A stretch of 64,000 nucleotides of DNA, from NCBI GenBank assembly GCA_002366725.1, contig DFBT01000095.1, forward strand, positions 28,716 through 92,715. Direction: 5' to 3'. The DNA is from Caldifarciminota bacterium UBA3073. GTDB lineage: Bacteria > Hydrothermota > UBA3073. Below the pieces are notes generated by a model. The model saw only the letters and a list, made by a program, of their open reading frames with translations. It was not told the DNA's origin and made no database searches. Below, in pieces: positions 53,850 through 62,182 of the stretch. Made by a program: the position numbers and the translations under genes. Position 1 is the stretch's first letter, and each line of letters begins with the position of its first letter.

Positions 53850-54066
53850 GGGGTCGCGTCTTGACATTAGACATTCTTCTCAACAATCAATTGGTTTTTG
53901 TAGTAAAAAATCGGGTTGAATGACCTTGTATGCAGGAATGTTCGAGAATGACATATTATGAAACTGTAAGGGAGACTTCTCTACCTGTCGGTAGACAGGT
54001 AATGCAAGTCTCCGAAGAAAGAACAAAAAAAGAGACAAGAAATGTCCAATGTCAAGACCTGACCCT
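53850..54066. mobile_element. MITE-like element, copy 3
   Basis: 217 bp. Left end GGGGTCGCGTCTTGACA, right end (reverse complement) AGGGTCAGGTCTTGACA, 14 of 17 matching. The first cassette is absent (CTTGAC joins ATTAGAC at 53865/53866); the second is present (53981-54000). It is the mirror case of copy 2. Confidence 0.85.
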
Positions 54067-54432
54067 ATGTTATGCTATGCTATGACCCTACTGAAAGCGG
54101 TAAAAAATTTTATAAAGAAACTACTGAGAGTCTACCAAAGCAAATGTTCCCTTTTTTTCTTTAGAGAAAACATAACCCGTGTCTTTTGCAAGCGTGGAAT
54201 TTGTTTTAATAAAAACAAATTATGTGTTCTATTCACTGAGTGAAAGAAAGGAGGACGATGCCTATGAGAAAGTAAAGAGTAACCCGATTTAACTAGGCGG
54301 GAGGGAACAGATAGAGTGACTTGCTCCAGAGAACTGGGGGGTGAAGAGAGAAACGATCCCTCTCTCATCCCTAATGGAATGTGGGATCGAATTTAATCAA
54401 AGGTGTTAGTTCGATTTTGAAGGAGGTGTGAG
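54067..54432 (+). other. Long leader of the TPR/SH3 gene, possibly structured
   Basis: No gene. AATTTGTTTT/AAAACAAATT (54208-54231) forms a hairpin. 54296-54375 has CCAG/CTGG and GAGAG/CTCTC stems that could be an RNA leader; no riboswitch or T-box consensus was recognised. It ends in AAGGAGGTGTGAG before the ATG. Confidence 0.35.
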
Positions 54433-55713
54433 ATGGGAGGATTTCTTATATTAATAGGTATATTAGGAATGATAGGCTCAGTTATTTGGCTAATCGTTGC
54501 TGCTGTGAGAAAGAGGCGTAAAAGGAATCCGGTGATTGCTTTGATTGTCTCTTTTATTCTGGTTTGTGTTGGCAATTACGAGCCGTACATTCCATATGAT
54601 GAGGGTATGAAAGCGTATAAGGTGCATAACTATAAATCAGCTGTGGAAGATCTGAAAAAAGTACCCGAGAAAGATGCAGAAGAATACGAGAAAGCTCAAG
54701 AAGCGTTGAAAAATATACCAATTGAAGCTTTTGAATATTACTATACTCAAGCATCTGAAGCGTGGGAGGAAGGGGACCAAACTACTGCAAAGTATTACCT
54801 TGAGAAAGCATTAGAATGGGATCCAGAGAATAAAGAGGCAAAAGCAATGTTATACGAGTATTATTTTACTCAAGCATCAGAAGCATTGAAAGATGAGAAC
54901 CTTGATGAGGCAAGGACAAACCTTGAGAAAGCTTTAGAATGGAATACGGAGAATGAAAAAGTAAAAGCGCTTCTGGTTTCGGTTGAAAAAAGAATAGCAT
55001 TGAGAGATGCTGGAGTGAATGCAGAGCTAGGAATAAAGTATTATAAGGAGGCAATTTTAACTACTGATTTTACCCGTGCAATAGAATGCTTGAAAAAAGT
55101 CCCCAAAGGATATAAGAATTATGCGAAAGTACAGGAATTTCTGCGGAAATGTAAAGAAGCTATTGTGATTAAGGAGGTAGGGAATATATATTACGCCACT
55201 GGAGATATAAATGTAAGAAGTGGCCCTGGAACGAAGTATCACCGAATTGATAAACTTGAGCTAGGCAATAGAATTAATACAATTAGAGGAATTGAAGTGG
55301 AGAAAGGTTGGATACGCATATTGTGCGGAGAAAAGGAAAATGAGATAGGATATGTTCATAAATCGTCGTTAGCACAGAATAAAGAGGAAATAGAACTTGT
55401 TAAAGAGCGAAACAAAAATGCGATAGGATTAGCAAAGCGAATAGTGGAAAAAAAGTTGGTAGCTCCTGCAACTGCTACTTATCCTTCGTGTGAGATAGTA
55501 TCAAGAAAGGGCGCGCAATATGTAGTCTATATAGCTGTAGATTCACAGAATAGGCTTGGAGTTACAGTGAGAGGCCGTTACCTTGTTGCTTTTGAGTATA
55601 AGCAGAATGATTCAGAAAATATCCTTTATAATACAAGTCATGCAGTTCAAAAGTGTTCTAGCCCCCCTTTAGAATACGAGATTGAATTTACAAAATCACT
55701 AAATTTTCAATGA
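54433..55713 (+). CDS. Membrane-anchored TPR and SH3b protein
   Basis: 426 residues. Two N-terminal membrane helices (FLILIGILGMIGSVIWLIVA and VIALIVSFILVCVG), then about three TPR units (YYTQASEAWEEGDQTTAKYY, YYFTQASEALKDENLDEART...), a bacterial SH3 domain (GDINVRSGPGTKYHRIDKL, residues ~250-320) and an unknown C-terminal domain (APATATYPSCEIV). SH3b domains commonly bind cell-wall peptides. The stop overlaps the next small gene as ATGA. Confidence 0.78.
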   Translation: MGGFLILIGILGMIGSVIWLIVAAVRKRRKRNPVIALIVSFILVCVGNYEPYIPYDEGMKAYKVHNYKSAVEDLKKVPEKDAEEYEKAQEALKNIPIEAFEYYYTQASEAWEEGDQTTAKYYLEKALEWDPENKEAKAMLYEYYFTQASEALKDENLDEARTNLEKALEWNTENEKVKALLVSVEKRIALRDAGVNAELGIKYYKEAILTTDFTRAIECLKKVPKGYKNYAKVQEFLRKCKEAIVIKEVGNIYYATGDINVRSGPGTKYHRIDKLELGNRINTIRGIEVEKGWIRILCGEKENEIGYVHKSSLAQNKEEIELVKERNKNAIGLAKRIVEKKLVAPATATYPSCEIVSRKGAQYVVYIAVDSQNRLGVTVRGRYLVAFEYKQNDSENILYNTSHAVQKCSSPPLEYEIEFTKSLNFQ

Positions 55714-55862
55714 AACAGCTTTGTAACGAGCCTCGTGCAACGGTATATGACATCGAGAAAGAGCAATCACCCAGAAAAGAAACGCGAATTAAGGTTTTCT
55801 CTCTCGACGTAACTGGGTACTTTAGTAGGAGCAAGAAGGAAGATAAGAAGACTGCAAGATAG
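55710..55862 (+). CDS. 50-residue truncated relative of the small beta-domain family
   Basis: ATG 55710 overlaps the upstream TGA; 50 codons to TAG 55860. RKETRIKVFSLDVTGYF corresponds to GMRVKVF..D.T.Y of the proteins at 52456 and 58208, but the rest of the domain is missing. Either a short coupled gene or a decayed family copy. Confidence 0.5.
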   Translation: MKQLCNEPRATVYDIEKEQSPRKETRIKVFSLDVTGYFSRSKKEDKKTAR

Positions 55863-55962
55863 TGAACGAGAATGTCTTTTAGGAGTTGGTTTAAACCCTG
55901 CCATGTTAAATAGGCAGTAGATTTTGTTAGGGATGTTTGTAAACTTGGACTGGGGGTGTAAA

Positions 55963-56709
55963 ATGAGAGGACTGATTTTTGTAAGTTTTTTAACTATGGC
56001 TCTCTTTGCCGGTTGTGATTATATTCTGGATATTACCCAACCTACAGTGAAGATTGTAAAGCCCCAAGAAGGAGAAAGAGTTATTGGCATTGTGGAAATA
56101 GAAGTAGAAGTGTCAGACAACGAAGAGGTAGACAAAGTTGAGTTTTATCTCGGCGGAGAATTCGTCGCAGACACCTCTATTAGTGAGGAAAATGTGTCCT
56201 ACTTTTTCCCATACCGAAGGGGTAATGATTATCCTTGTTCAGAACCTTATAGGGCTGATTCTAGTTTACACGACTTCAAAGTTAGAGCCTATGACAAAGC
56301 AGGGAACTGGAACGAGAGCGAGGTAAAAAATGTAAAAGTGGTTTCTATTGCCGAGCTTATTTATGCCGGATACATTTTCTACGATAGTGATACAATACCT
56401 AATCCGGGAGATACTATCAAGATAAAGATATGTTTGAAAAATATAGGTAGCAAGAGATTGAATTATGCTGAACTCACGTTGAGTGCAAATGATAATTTTA
56501 TTGCTATTGGCGATGGGGCAATTACTTACTCTATGGCAAACTGGGTTTATCCAGGTGATATAATTTGCGGACCTTCCGGGTGGGAGGACTACGTTTCTTT
56601 TAATATTTCTAACTCTTGCCCTCCTGGTCATATCATTCCCTTTTATATAGATGTCCAAGACAATGAGGGTCATTCTTGGTCAGATGAGTTTGACATGGAG
56701 GTATACTAA
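55963..56709 (+). CDS. Lipoprotein with Ig-like domain
   Basis: 248 residues from ATG 55963. The signal ends in a lipobox (LFAGC). A bacterial Ig-like repeat follows (PTVKIVKPQEGERVIGIVEIEVEVSD..., FKVRAYDKAGNWNES), then a second beta domain (PNPGDTIKIKICLKNIGSKR) of the CARDB/conserved-repeat type. Probably outer-surface or periplasmic. GGGGGTG precedes the ATG. Function not known. Confidence 0.75.
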   Translation: MRGLIFVSFLTMALFAGCDYILDITQPTVKIVKPQEGERVIGIVEIEVEVSDNEEVDKVEFYLGGEFVADTSISEENVSYFFPYRRGNDYPCSEPYRADSSLHDFKVRAYDKAGNWNESEVKNVKVVSIAELIYAGYIFYDSDTIPNPGDTIKIKICLKNIGSKRLNYAELTLSANDNFIAIGDGAITYSMANWVYPGDIICGPSGWEDYVSFNISNSCPPGHIIPFYIDVQDNEGHSWSDEFDMEVY

Positions 56710-56732
56710 AAACTATTAGAAAGGAGGAAAAG

Positions 56733-58160
56733 ATGAGACGTACAATACTTTTTACAACACCTGGGTTGTTATTATTTTGTGGCTGTGCCACTCGCCAAAT
56801 TAGCAGGACTGAGCCCATTGAAGTCTTCCGCGAACAACTTCGGTCTACCACAGAAATTAAGCAAGTTGGTTCTCCTACTATTTCTAGCCCCTATCTTACT
56901 TTAGAGGTAGAAGAGTCTATATCTGAGAAAAAGAGGTACGAAGCTACTGTGAGGTATAACAAGACTCTTTCTACCCCGGGATGGATAGGAATTTGGGGAC
57001 TATCCGCTGGAGTAGCTGGTTGGGGGACCTATGATTATATAACAGGCAAGGTCGTTTTGGGTCGAGATATGATTGGTGTAAGTGTAATTACTCCACTTAC
57101 CTCATATTTGTTTTCAAAGATAGTTTTTTCAAAGAGAGAGACCCAGCACAAGGTCGTAACCACATCAGATTGTCTCGCATCTAGAGTAGTTAACATTAGT
57201 GTTAAAGGAACAGATTATTCCAAAGAGTTAACTACTGATGCAAAGGGGAAAGTGAATATTGATTTAAGGAAATTTCTTGGTGAAGTCTCTGATGAACCCT
57301 TACTATTCACTGCAACACTCAAGAGAGACCCCACAGTGTCCAAGAAGTTTACTGTGTCTTCTGAATTGTTTGCACAACTTGCGTTAGATGAAGCGAAGAA
57401 AAGGATCCCATCTTGCGAGTTTGATGAAGCCTTGAGCTTCATTAAAAAAGCGCTGAAACTCGATAAAGAGAGTAAAGAAGCGAGAGAAATGCTCCAAAAA
57501 GTGGAAAGGTATAAGAGAGGAGAGGTTATTGATTTTATGCCGGAAGACGCAAATGCCCGATATCGTCTGGCAAGGCTATATTACGAATTGGGCAAGCATA
57601 AAAGTGCACACGAACAACTGAGAGAAATACTTGCAAAGGATATATCTTTTGAGATAGAAGCCCCAAAAGGACTCCGCCAGATGGCACTTGGGATTAAAGA
57701 TGAGATCGAGAACTCAAAATTTGGTACTGTATACAATCTCGAAGATGTTTTAAAAAGCTACGGCTGTCGCTTTAGTGAGTCCGAGCAAATAGCACGAGGT
57801 AGATATAAAGACAACATTGCGAGCACGTTTCGTTTTCGCGAAAAAGGAGTGCGTATCACAATCATCTCCAAAGACCAGGCGAAATCTTCTATTGTGCTCG
57901 GTGTCCATTTTGAGTTGAACTACTCGAAGCACTTCCCTGATTGGCAGGTAGACATTGAGAATTTTATTAAAGAAATTACTCATAATGAAGTAGAGTTATA
58001 CGATACTAAAGCTCTTGCAATCATACCTACGGATGCTGTTGAGTCTGGAGCTTATGATCTTAAGACTTCCTTCCAACGGTTTGGGCAATATAAAGTTAAA
58101 GGAGGTAAAGCTGATTGGGGAAGAAAGTTAGGAAAATGGTGCTATATACTTATAGAATAA
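56733..58160 (+). CDS. Lipoprotein with TPR-like region
   Basis: 475 residues. Lipoprotein signal with LFCGCATR. A probable membrane hairpin (WIGIWGLSAGVAGWGTYDYI and DMIGVSVITPLTSYLF) lies near residues 85-130, a beta domain follows, and TPR-like helices occupy about 215-310 (CEFDEALSFIKKALKLDKESK). The C-terminal domain is unknown. A strong ribosome site (AAAGGAGG) precedes it. It seems to form a unit with the Ig-like lipoprotein upstream. Confidence 0.75.
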   Translation: MRRTILFTTPGLLLFCGCATRQISRTEPIEVFREQLRSTTEIKQVGSPTISSPYLTLEVEESISEKKRYEATVRYNKTLSTPGWIGIWGLSAGVAGWGTYDYITGKVVLGRDMIGVSVITPLTSYLFSKIVFSKRETQHKVVTTSDCLASRVVNISVKGTDYSKELTTDAKGKVNIDLRKFLGEVSDEPLLFTATLKRDPTVSKKFTVSSELFAQLALDEAKKRIPSCEFDEALSFIKKALKLDKESKEAREMLQKVERYKRGEVIDFMPEDANARYRLARLYYELGKHKSAHEQLREILAKDISFEIEAPKGLRQMALGIKDEIENSKFGTVYNLEDVLKSYGCRFSESEQIARGRYKDNIASTFRFREKGVRITIISKDQAKSSIVLGVHFELNYSKHFPDWQVDIENFIKEITHNEVELYDTKALAIIPTDAVESGAYDLKTSFQRFGQYKVKGGKADWGRKLGKWCYILIE

Positions 58161-58207
58161 AAAGGTGGTAATACGGGATAAAAAAGTGGTAGCTAAAAGC
58201 TTAAGCA

Positions 58208-58522
58208 ATGGAGAAGGAAGAAGAAGTTAAATATAAGTATTGGAATGAAGGAACGCCTCCCAAAAAGGGAATGCGAGTCAAGGTCTTCTCTTGTGATGGA
58301 ACTCAATATTTGGGAAAAGGAAAGATTATAGAGGTTTATGGTGGAATTGATAAGGAGCACTGCCTGATAAGAATGGATAGTGGAAGGGAAATTTACAGTC
58401 GGCATTACACTTGGGTTTGGGAGAAGCTCGCTGATAAAGTAGAGAAGAGTTTAATTGGTTATGTATTTTTTCAGAGACCAGCCAATGACAATAGAAGAAG
58501 TGGAGAAGCAAAAACCTTTTAA
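58208..58522 (+). CDS. Unknown small beta-domain protein, family member 2
   Basis: 104 residues: KKGMRVKVFSCDGTQYLGKG, HCLIRMDSGREIY, WVWEKLADKVEKSLIGYVFF align with the protein at 52456 over about 85 residues. The overlap of its end with the next gene (38 bases) suggests co-translation. Confidence 0.75.
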   Translation: MEKEEEVKYKYWNEGTPPKKGMRVKVFSCDGTQYLGKGKIIEVYGGIDKEHCLIRMDSGREIYSRHYTWVWEKLADKVEKSLIGYVFFQRPANDNRRSGEAKTF

Positions 58523-58931
58523 ATTGACGCAAAAGTCGTTCCTTGAGATTGTTGAATTTGAAGGTGGCCAGCCTCGCAGAAATGCTATTCAACAAGTCCT
58601 GAAATTTGCAAACGATAAGAAGATACCAGTAGACTTTGGGAAGGACAAGAATAACCTTCTTCGTCTTACAGTGGGGCACGCGCTCATATTCTGGGAAAAT
58701 GGAAATGTTGGAGTTGAGACAGATTTCGCGATTAATCTGGAGGGGTTGGAAGAAAATAAGGCATTTGCCTCGGCTTTTAAGAATAAATTGAGTTCACTTT
58801 CCATTTTTAAAAACTGTAATGAGTATAACCACTTGGGAGGAGCAATCTCTTTGGGCAAGATAGAAGACCTTTCGGATGAAGAGTTTAAAGCTTTTCTGGA
58901 ACTGATAGAACAGGGGAATAACACTACTTAA
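58485..58931 (+). CDS. Hypothetical protein
   Basis: 148 residues from ATG 58485 (MTIEEVEKQKPF), inside the end of the preceding gene. Soluble, mixed alpha/beta, with paired segments such as LLRLTVGHALIFWENGNVGVE and DLSDEEFKAFLELIEQ. No family recognised. The neighbour relation to the small beta-domain gene is the only hint. Confidence 0.6.
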   Translation: MTIEEVEKQKPFKLTQKSFLEIVEFEGGQPRRNAIQQVLKFANDKKIPVDFGKDKNNLLRLTVGHALIFWENGNVGVETDFAINLEGLEENKAFASAFKNKLSSLSIFKNCNEYNHLGGAISLGKIEDLSDEEFKAFLELIEQGNNTT

Positions 58932-58987
58932 CATTGAGTATTCAGGATTAATAGGATTAGAGATACGGAGATAAAATGGGAGGAAAT

Positions 58988-59911
58988 ATGAATGATTTAA
59001 CAGAAGGTGCCTTTTCTGGAATTTCGAAAAATAGTAATAGTAACGAAAGAATAAATACTCCTTTGGGGAAACTCTCTGAAAACAGACTGAGTGATATTTT
59101 AGCCTATGTTTTGGACAATGATCCTATCGCTATGGGGGAGTTCGTTCGTCTCTGGCTGGGGGAAAGAGTTCCCTCATCGGAGAATCTTGCTGGATGGAAA
59201 AATTATTCTATAAAAAGAGAGTATTGTACTGATGAAGGAAGGTACGATCTGGTGTTTTTACGGAACTCTAAAAGGGAATTGGTTGTTGAGGTTAAACCGC
59301 CACTAAAGGTGCCAGATAAAGAGGGGTGGGAACGTTTAGAGAAATACTTAGATCCGGGAATACCCGTTGCCTTGCTTTGTGGTAAATCCGAAGTTCCAAA
59401 AGAATACAATAGAATTATACAAAAGGAAAATTTTGTGGGTATTAGAACATGGATTGATGTTGTTCGAATGCTTAAATCACGGTTAGAAAGGGAGCTGCTC
59501 CCAGTCCCACGAGTTTCGATGTGGTGTAAAGAAGTAATTACTTATGTGGAGGGTATTATGCAAAACAAGATAGTGTCTATACAAAGACCCCTTGGTATAA
59601 GGGATCTTCAAGTGCTTGGATCTCCTTATTTTGAGGCACGCGAGGTCGCATTAAATCTGCTTGATACTTCTGTTAAACCGTTCATTGATAGATTTGAAAA
59701 GATAAAGATGAAACCTTGTAACGCAAATTTACGTAAGGTTTATCAAGAAAAATTGGAATGGAATCGCCTTGGGTTGCTACTCAGAAATTCAAACAGAGAT
59801 GACTTGTCAGTCTTTATGGGAATAGGGCTTCCCAAAAGTCATTTTAATCCGAGGTCAGAATGTAAAGCTGATGACAAGCCAAGCAAAGCATTGTCATTTC
59901 TGCAAAAGTAA
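58988..59911 (+). CDS. PD-(D/E)XK nuclease-like protein
   Basis: About 307 residues from ATG 58988, which GGGAGGAAAT precedes. TDEGRYDLVFLRNSKRELVVEVKPP shows the D...ExK nuclease core near residue 85, with a helical N-terminus (LSENRLSDILAYVLDNDP) and the following strand VALLCGKS. The C-terminal half is not recognised. May be a defence or repair nuclease; activity is inferred. Confidence 0.7.
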   Translation: MNDLTEGAFSGISKNSNSNERINTPLGKLSENRLSDILAYVLDNDPIAMGEFVRLWLGERVPSSENLAGWKNYSIKREYCTDEGRYDLVFLRNSKRELVVEVKPPLKVPDKEGWERLEKYLDPGIPVALLCGKSEVPKEYNRIIQKENFVGIRTWIDVVRMLKSRLERELLPVPRVSMWCKEVITYVEGIMQNKIVSIQRPLGIRDLQVLGSPYFEAREVALNLLDTSVKPFIDRFEKIKMKPCNANLRKVYQEKLEWNRLGLLLRNSNRDDLSVFMGIGLPKSHFNPRSECKADDKPSKALSFLQK

Positions 59912-60144
59912 GCTTTTGCACTCCATTAGCTCACGATAGAAATTGGAGTGCCTGCCTGCGGTAGGCAGGCAGTGGCTTGCCACTGCTAACAATCGATTAC
60001 AGTACTGTGCCATTATGAAAATGTAATTTAACCCTTGAGGGTTGATAGATTGCAGGCTTTTGCCTTAAATCGCTTACTAATTCTAAACTTGAGTAGATCA
60101 ACATATTACAAAATTAGAGAAGAAGGATTTTCCCAGGGCACTTC
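59912..60144. repeat. Gene-free stretch with hairpins
   Basis: GGAGTG, a 20-bp palindrome (59951-59970), then AGTGGCTTGCCACT. This matches the simpler GGAGTG + CATCAGCTTGCTGATG hairpin at 19166 except for the palindrome between its parts. No gene seen. Confidence 0.55.
59951..59970. repeat. 20-bp palindromic repeat
   Basis: CCTGCCTGCGGTAGGCAGGC, placed at the base of a GGAGTG...GCTTGC hairpin element. Confidence 0.8.
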
Positions 60145-60263
60145 TTCCTAAACCACCCAAAAATGCCCTCAGAATACGCCATAAAAAGCCCAAAATACGG
60201 GATTTTTGACAAAAGGCAACAATACAAGGCCTTACAATATAAGGACTTACAGTGGTTTAGGAA
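60145..60263. mobile_element. MITE-like element with perfect 12-bp inverted ends
   Basis: TTCCTAAACCAC at the left and GTGGTTTAGGAA at the right, 119 bp in all, without coding content. CAATATAAGGACTTA occurs near the right end (60236) and again just outside (60294). Confidence 0.65.
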
Positions 60264-60329
60264 ATCGCCATTTTCGGCTTTTGTAAGTCATTGCAATATA
60301 AGGACTTAGAGTTTTGGGAAACCCTATTT

Positions 60330-60635
60330 ATGGGAATAATGCTTAGAGGAAATAGTGAAGGCATCCCGGACTTATGCTTTTTTATTGAAGCCAGGCCAGG
60401 AACTGAGACTTGGAAACAAAAACACGAAGAAGTGGATAAATGTGTGAAAAATGGAGGTTTTCCTCAAGATGAGGGGTGGTGGCAAACCCCCGGGGAGAGT
60501 TGGAGATGGCAAATTATAGAGAGGAAATGGTCAATGGTCTATCTCCTACCAGAACCGAATCAGCAAGAAAAAGCGAAAGAGTGGTTCAACTCCTGTCTTG
60601 AGAGGATCGAGCAGACCAAAATTTTACAGATTTAG
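60330..60635 (+). CDS. Small hypothetical protein, possibly truncated
   Basis: About 101 residues from ATG 60330. The longer reading from TTG 60291 would take its first residues from the repeat element. Tryptophan-rich middle (EGWWQTPGESWRWQIIERKW) and a helical end (QQEKAKEWFNSCLERIEQ). No family recognised. Because a repeat lies directly upstream it may be the C-terminal part of a longer gene. Confidence 0.5.
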   Translation: MGIMLRGNSEGIPDLCFFIEARPGTETWKQKHEEVDKCVKNGGFPQDEGWWQTPGESWRWQIIERKWSMVYLLPEPNQQEKAKEWFNSCLERIEQTKILQI

Positions 60636-60676
60636 AAAGAAAGAGATGCGATACGGCTGAAGAGAAAAAAACCTGA

Positions 60677-60832
60677 GAGTTTGTTGATGAAAGCGCAAAG
60701 ACACTTGATTATGCAAGGGATATTGTGGATAATTATTTCAAAGAACATAGTGACATTCACTTTTCAGGATTGGTAGTAAGGTGGATTATGGTTACTCCTG
60801 AGATAGATGAGATTGTAGAAAAGAGAGCCTAA
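60677..60832 (+). pseudogene. Open-frame fragment without a start
   Basis: 52 codons between TGA and TAA: EFVDESAKTLDYARDIVDNY, then HSDIHFSGLVVRWIMVTPEI. The composition is protein-like and no start codon exists before the late ATG. Probably the tail of a lost gene. Confidence 0.4.
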
Positions 60833-60841
60833 TTTAGCTTT

Positions 60842-61711
60842 ATGGATAAAAATGATAATGACAAAATAGAACGATTCCATGCCATTTATAGCTCAGTCAA
60901 AAAGGGTGATACTACTGGGATTCCAATGTTGAGGGAGTTTTTGCACGATGAGGATGAATCTGTCAGATGGATTACTATTGATCTGGTATCTCAACTGGAT
61001 TGCGATTTAGTAGCTCCTCTTCTTAAAGAAGTGTATGAATCTGGCGATGACCGTACCAGAGAGGGTCTAATGTTCTTTATGCATGATGCTCGTAACCAGT
61101 CAATGGGGGCATTGCTAATGCGAGGAATGCAAGATAAAAATAGAGAGGTGGCGATCACCGCGGCGAAGAGTCTTGGGGGAAAATCGGCTATTCTGGTAGC
61201 ACGGCGAATACTTGAGGAAGCAGTAAATGCCCTCCCCGAGGTACCGTATGTAGTAAAGGTAGATGAAAGAGGTGAAGAAGAGTGCTATGATAGTACCAAT
61301 GGGTTTACATTGTTGGTAGCTGATGCAATCGAGACCTTGGGCAAATTGGGTGACACCAAGTCAATTCCAATGCTGAAAACACTTTGGAAAAAATTCAAGA
61401 GAAGAGAACACTATGGCTCTATGTATGATGATGTAATTGCTATAGCGCTTGGCAGGCTTGGAGATAATTCGGGACTGCCCATTATAAGGGGTATTTTAAA
61501 AGAGAGTGATGAATACAGTATTGCGTGGCTACTTACAGGAGGTATTATCGAAGCCGTAGAGAAATTGGGTGATACAGAATCAATCCCAGTACTGAAAAGG
61601 CTTTGGAAATCATGTAAAAAAGAAGAATTTTGGTGCAAGCTCAATTTTGATAAGGAAATAGGCGCTGTTCTCCAGAGATTAGGAGGAAAAAGGAGGCTAA
61701 TTTATGAGTAA
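60842..61711 (+). CDS. HEAT-repeat protein
   Basis: 289 residues built of about seven helical HEAT/PBS-lyase-like units (GIPMLREFLHDEDESVRWIT, AITAAKSLGGKSAILVARRI, KSIPMLKTLWKKF, ESIPVLKRLWKSC). Such proteins are scaffolds or lyase-like partners; the binding partner cannot be deduced. No clear ribosome site. Overlaps the next gene by 8 bases. Confidence 0.8.
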   Translation: MDKNDNDKIERFHAIYSSVKKGDTTGIPMLREFLHDEDESVRWITIDLVSQLDCDLVAPLLKEVYESGDDRTREGLMFFMHDARNQSMGALLMRGMQDKNREVAITAAKSLGGKSAILVARRILEEAVNALPEVPYVVKVDERGEEECYDSTNGFTLLVADAIETLGKLGDTKSIPMLKTLWKKFKRREHYGSMYDDVIAIALGRLGDNSGLPIIRGILKESDEYSIAWLLTGGIIEAVEKLGDTESIPVLKRLWKSCKKEEFWCKLNFDKEIGAVLQRLGGKRRLIYE

Positions 61712-61964
61712 GTTGTCGAAAATTGTAGTAGTGGTGATTTCTCTGTTAGTATCCTTCTTTGCAGGCACGGTCTTCTCTACCTCAGTCTATACGAAGTGTG
61801 AAGTTCTGAGCAAGAAGGCCGAAGGTTTTCAAATTGACATGCCCAAGCCCCTTAAAAGAAACGAGTTATATCTTTTGAAATACAAAGGAAAGTCCGTCAA
61901 AACTTCTATCGAGGGGCAAAAGATGATTTACAAATTCGAGCTGGTCAAGTCAAAAGAAGAGTAA
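61704..61964 (+). CDS. Small membrane-anchored protein
   Basis: 86 residues: one N-terminal membrane segment or uncleaved signal (IVVVVISLLVSFFAGTVFS) and a short beta-rich part (NELYLLKYKGKSVKTS). It is translated together with the HEAT-repeat gene. Function unknown. 61965-62182, between it and the convergent gene, shows no feature. Confidence 0.65.
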   Translation: MSKLSKIVVVVISLLVSFFAGTVFSTSVYTKCEVLSKKAEGFQIDMPKPLKRNELYLLKYKGKSVKTSIEGQKMIYKFELVKSKEE

Positions 61965-62182
61965 AAATGGAGCGAAATCAGCATCGGGTCTTCATAACTC
62001 TTGAGTAATTAGGAGATTACAGAGAGGATCTTAGTAAATTTTAATTTAACTCACCCAGAAGTGCATGCAGTCAGGTCTGCACATAACGCATAAGATGGAT
62101 AAGTGAATATTCTTTGTTTCGTGACTTCAAGATAAGTCCGGGTCAGATACCGAAGATGGAGTAGTACAGTCTTAAAGAATAC

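Noticed and set aside
54290..54380. T-box or known riboswitch before the TPR/SH3 gene
   Set aside because: No specifier loop, no TGGNACCGCG-like box and no amino-acid-related downstream gene.
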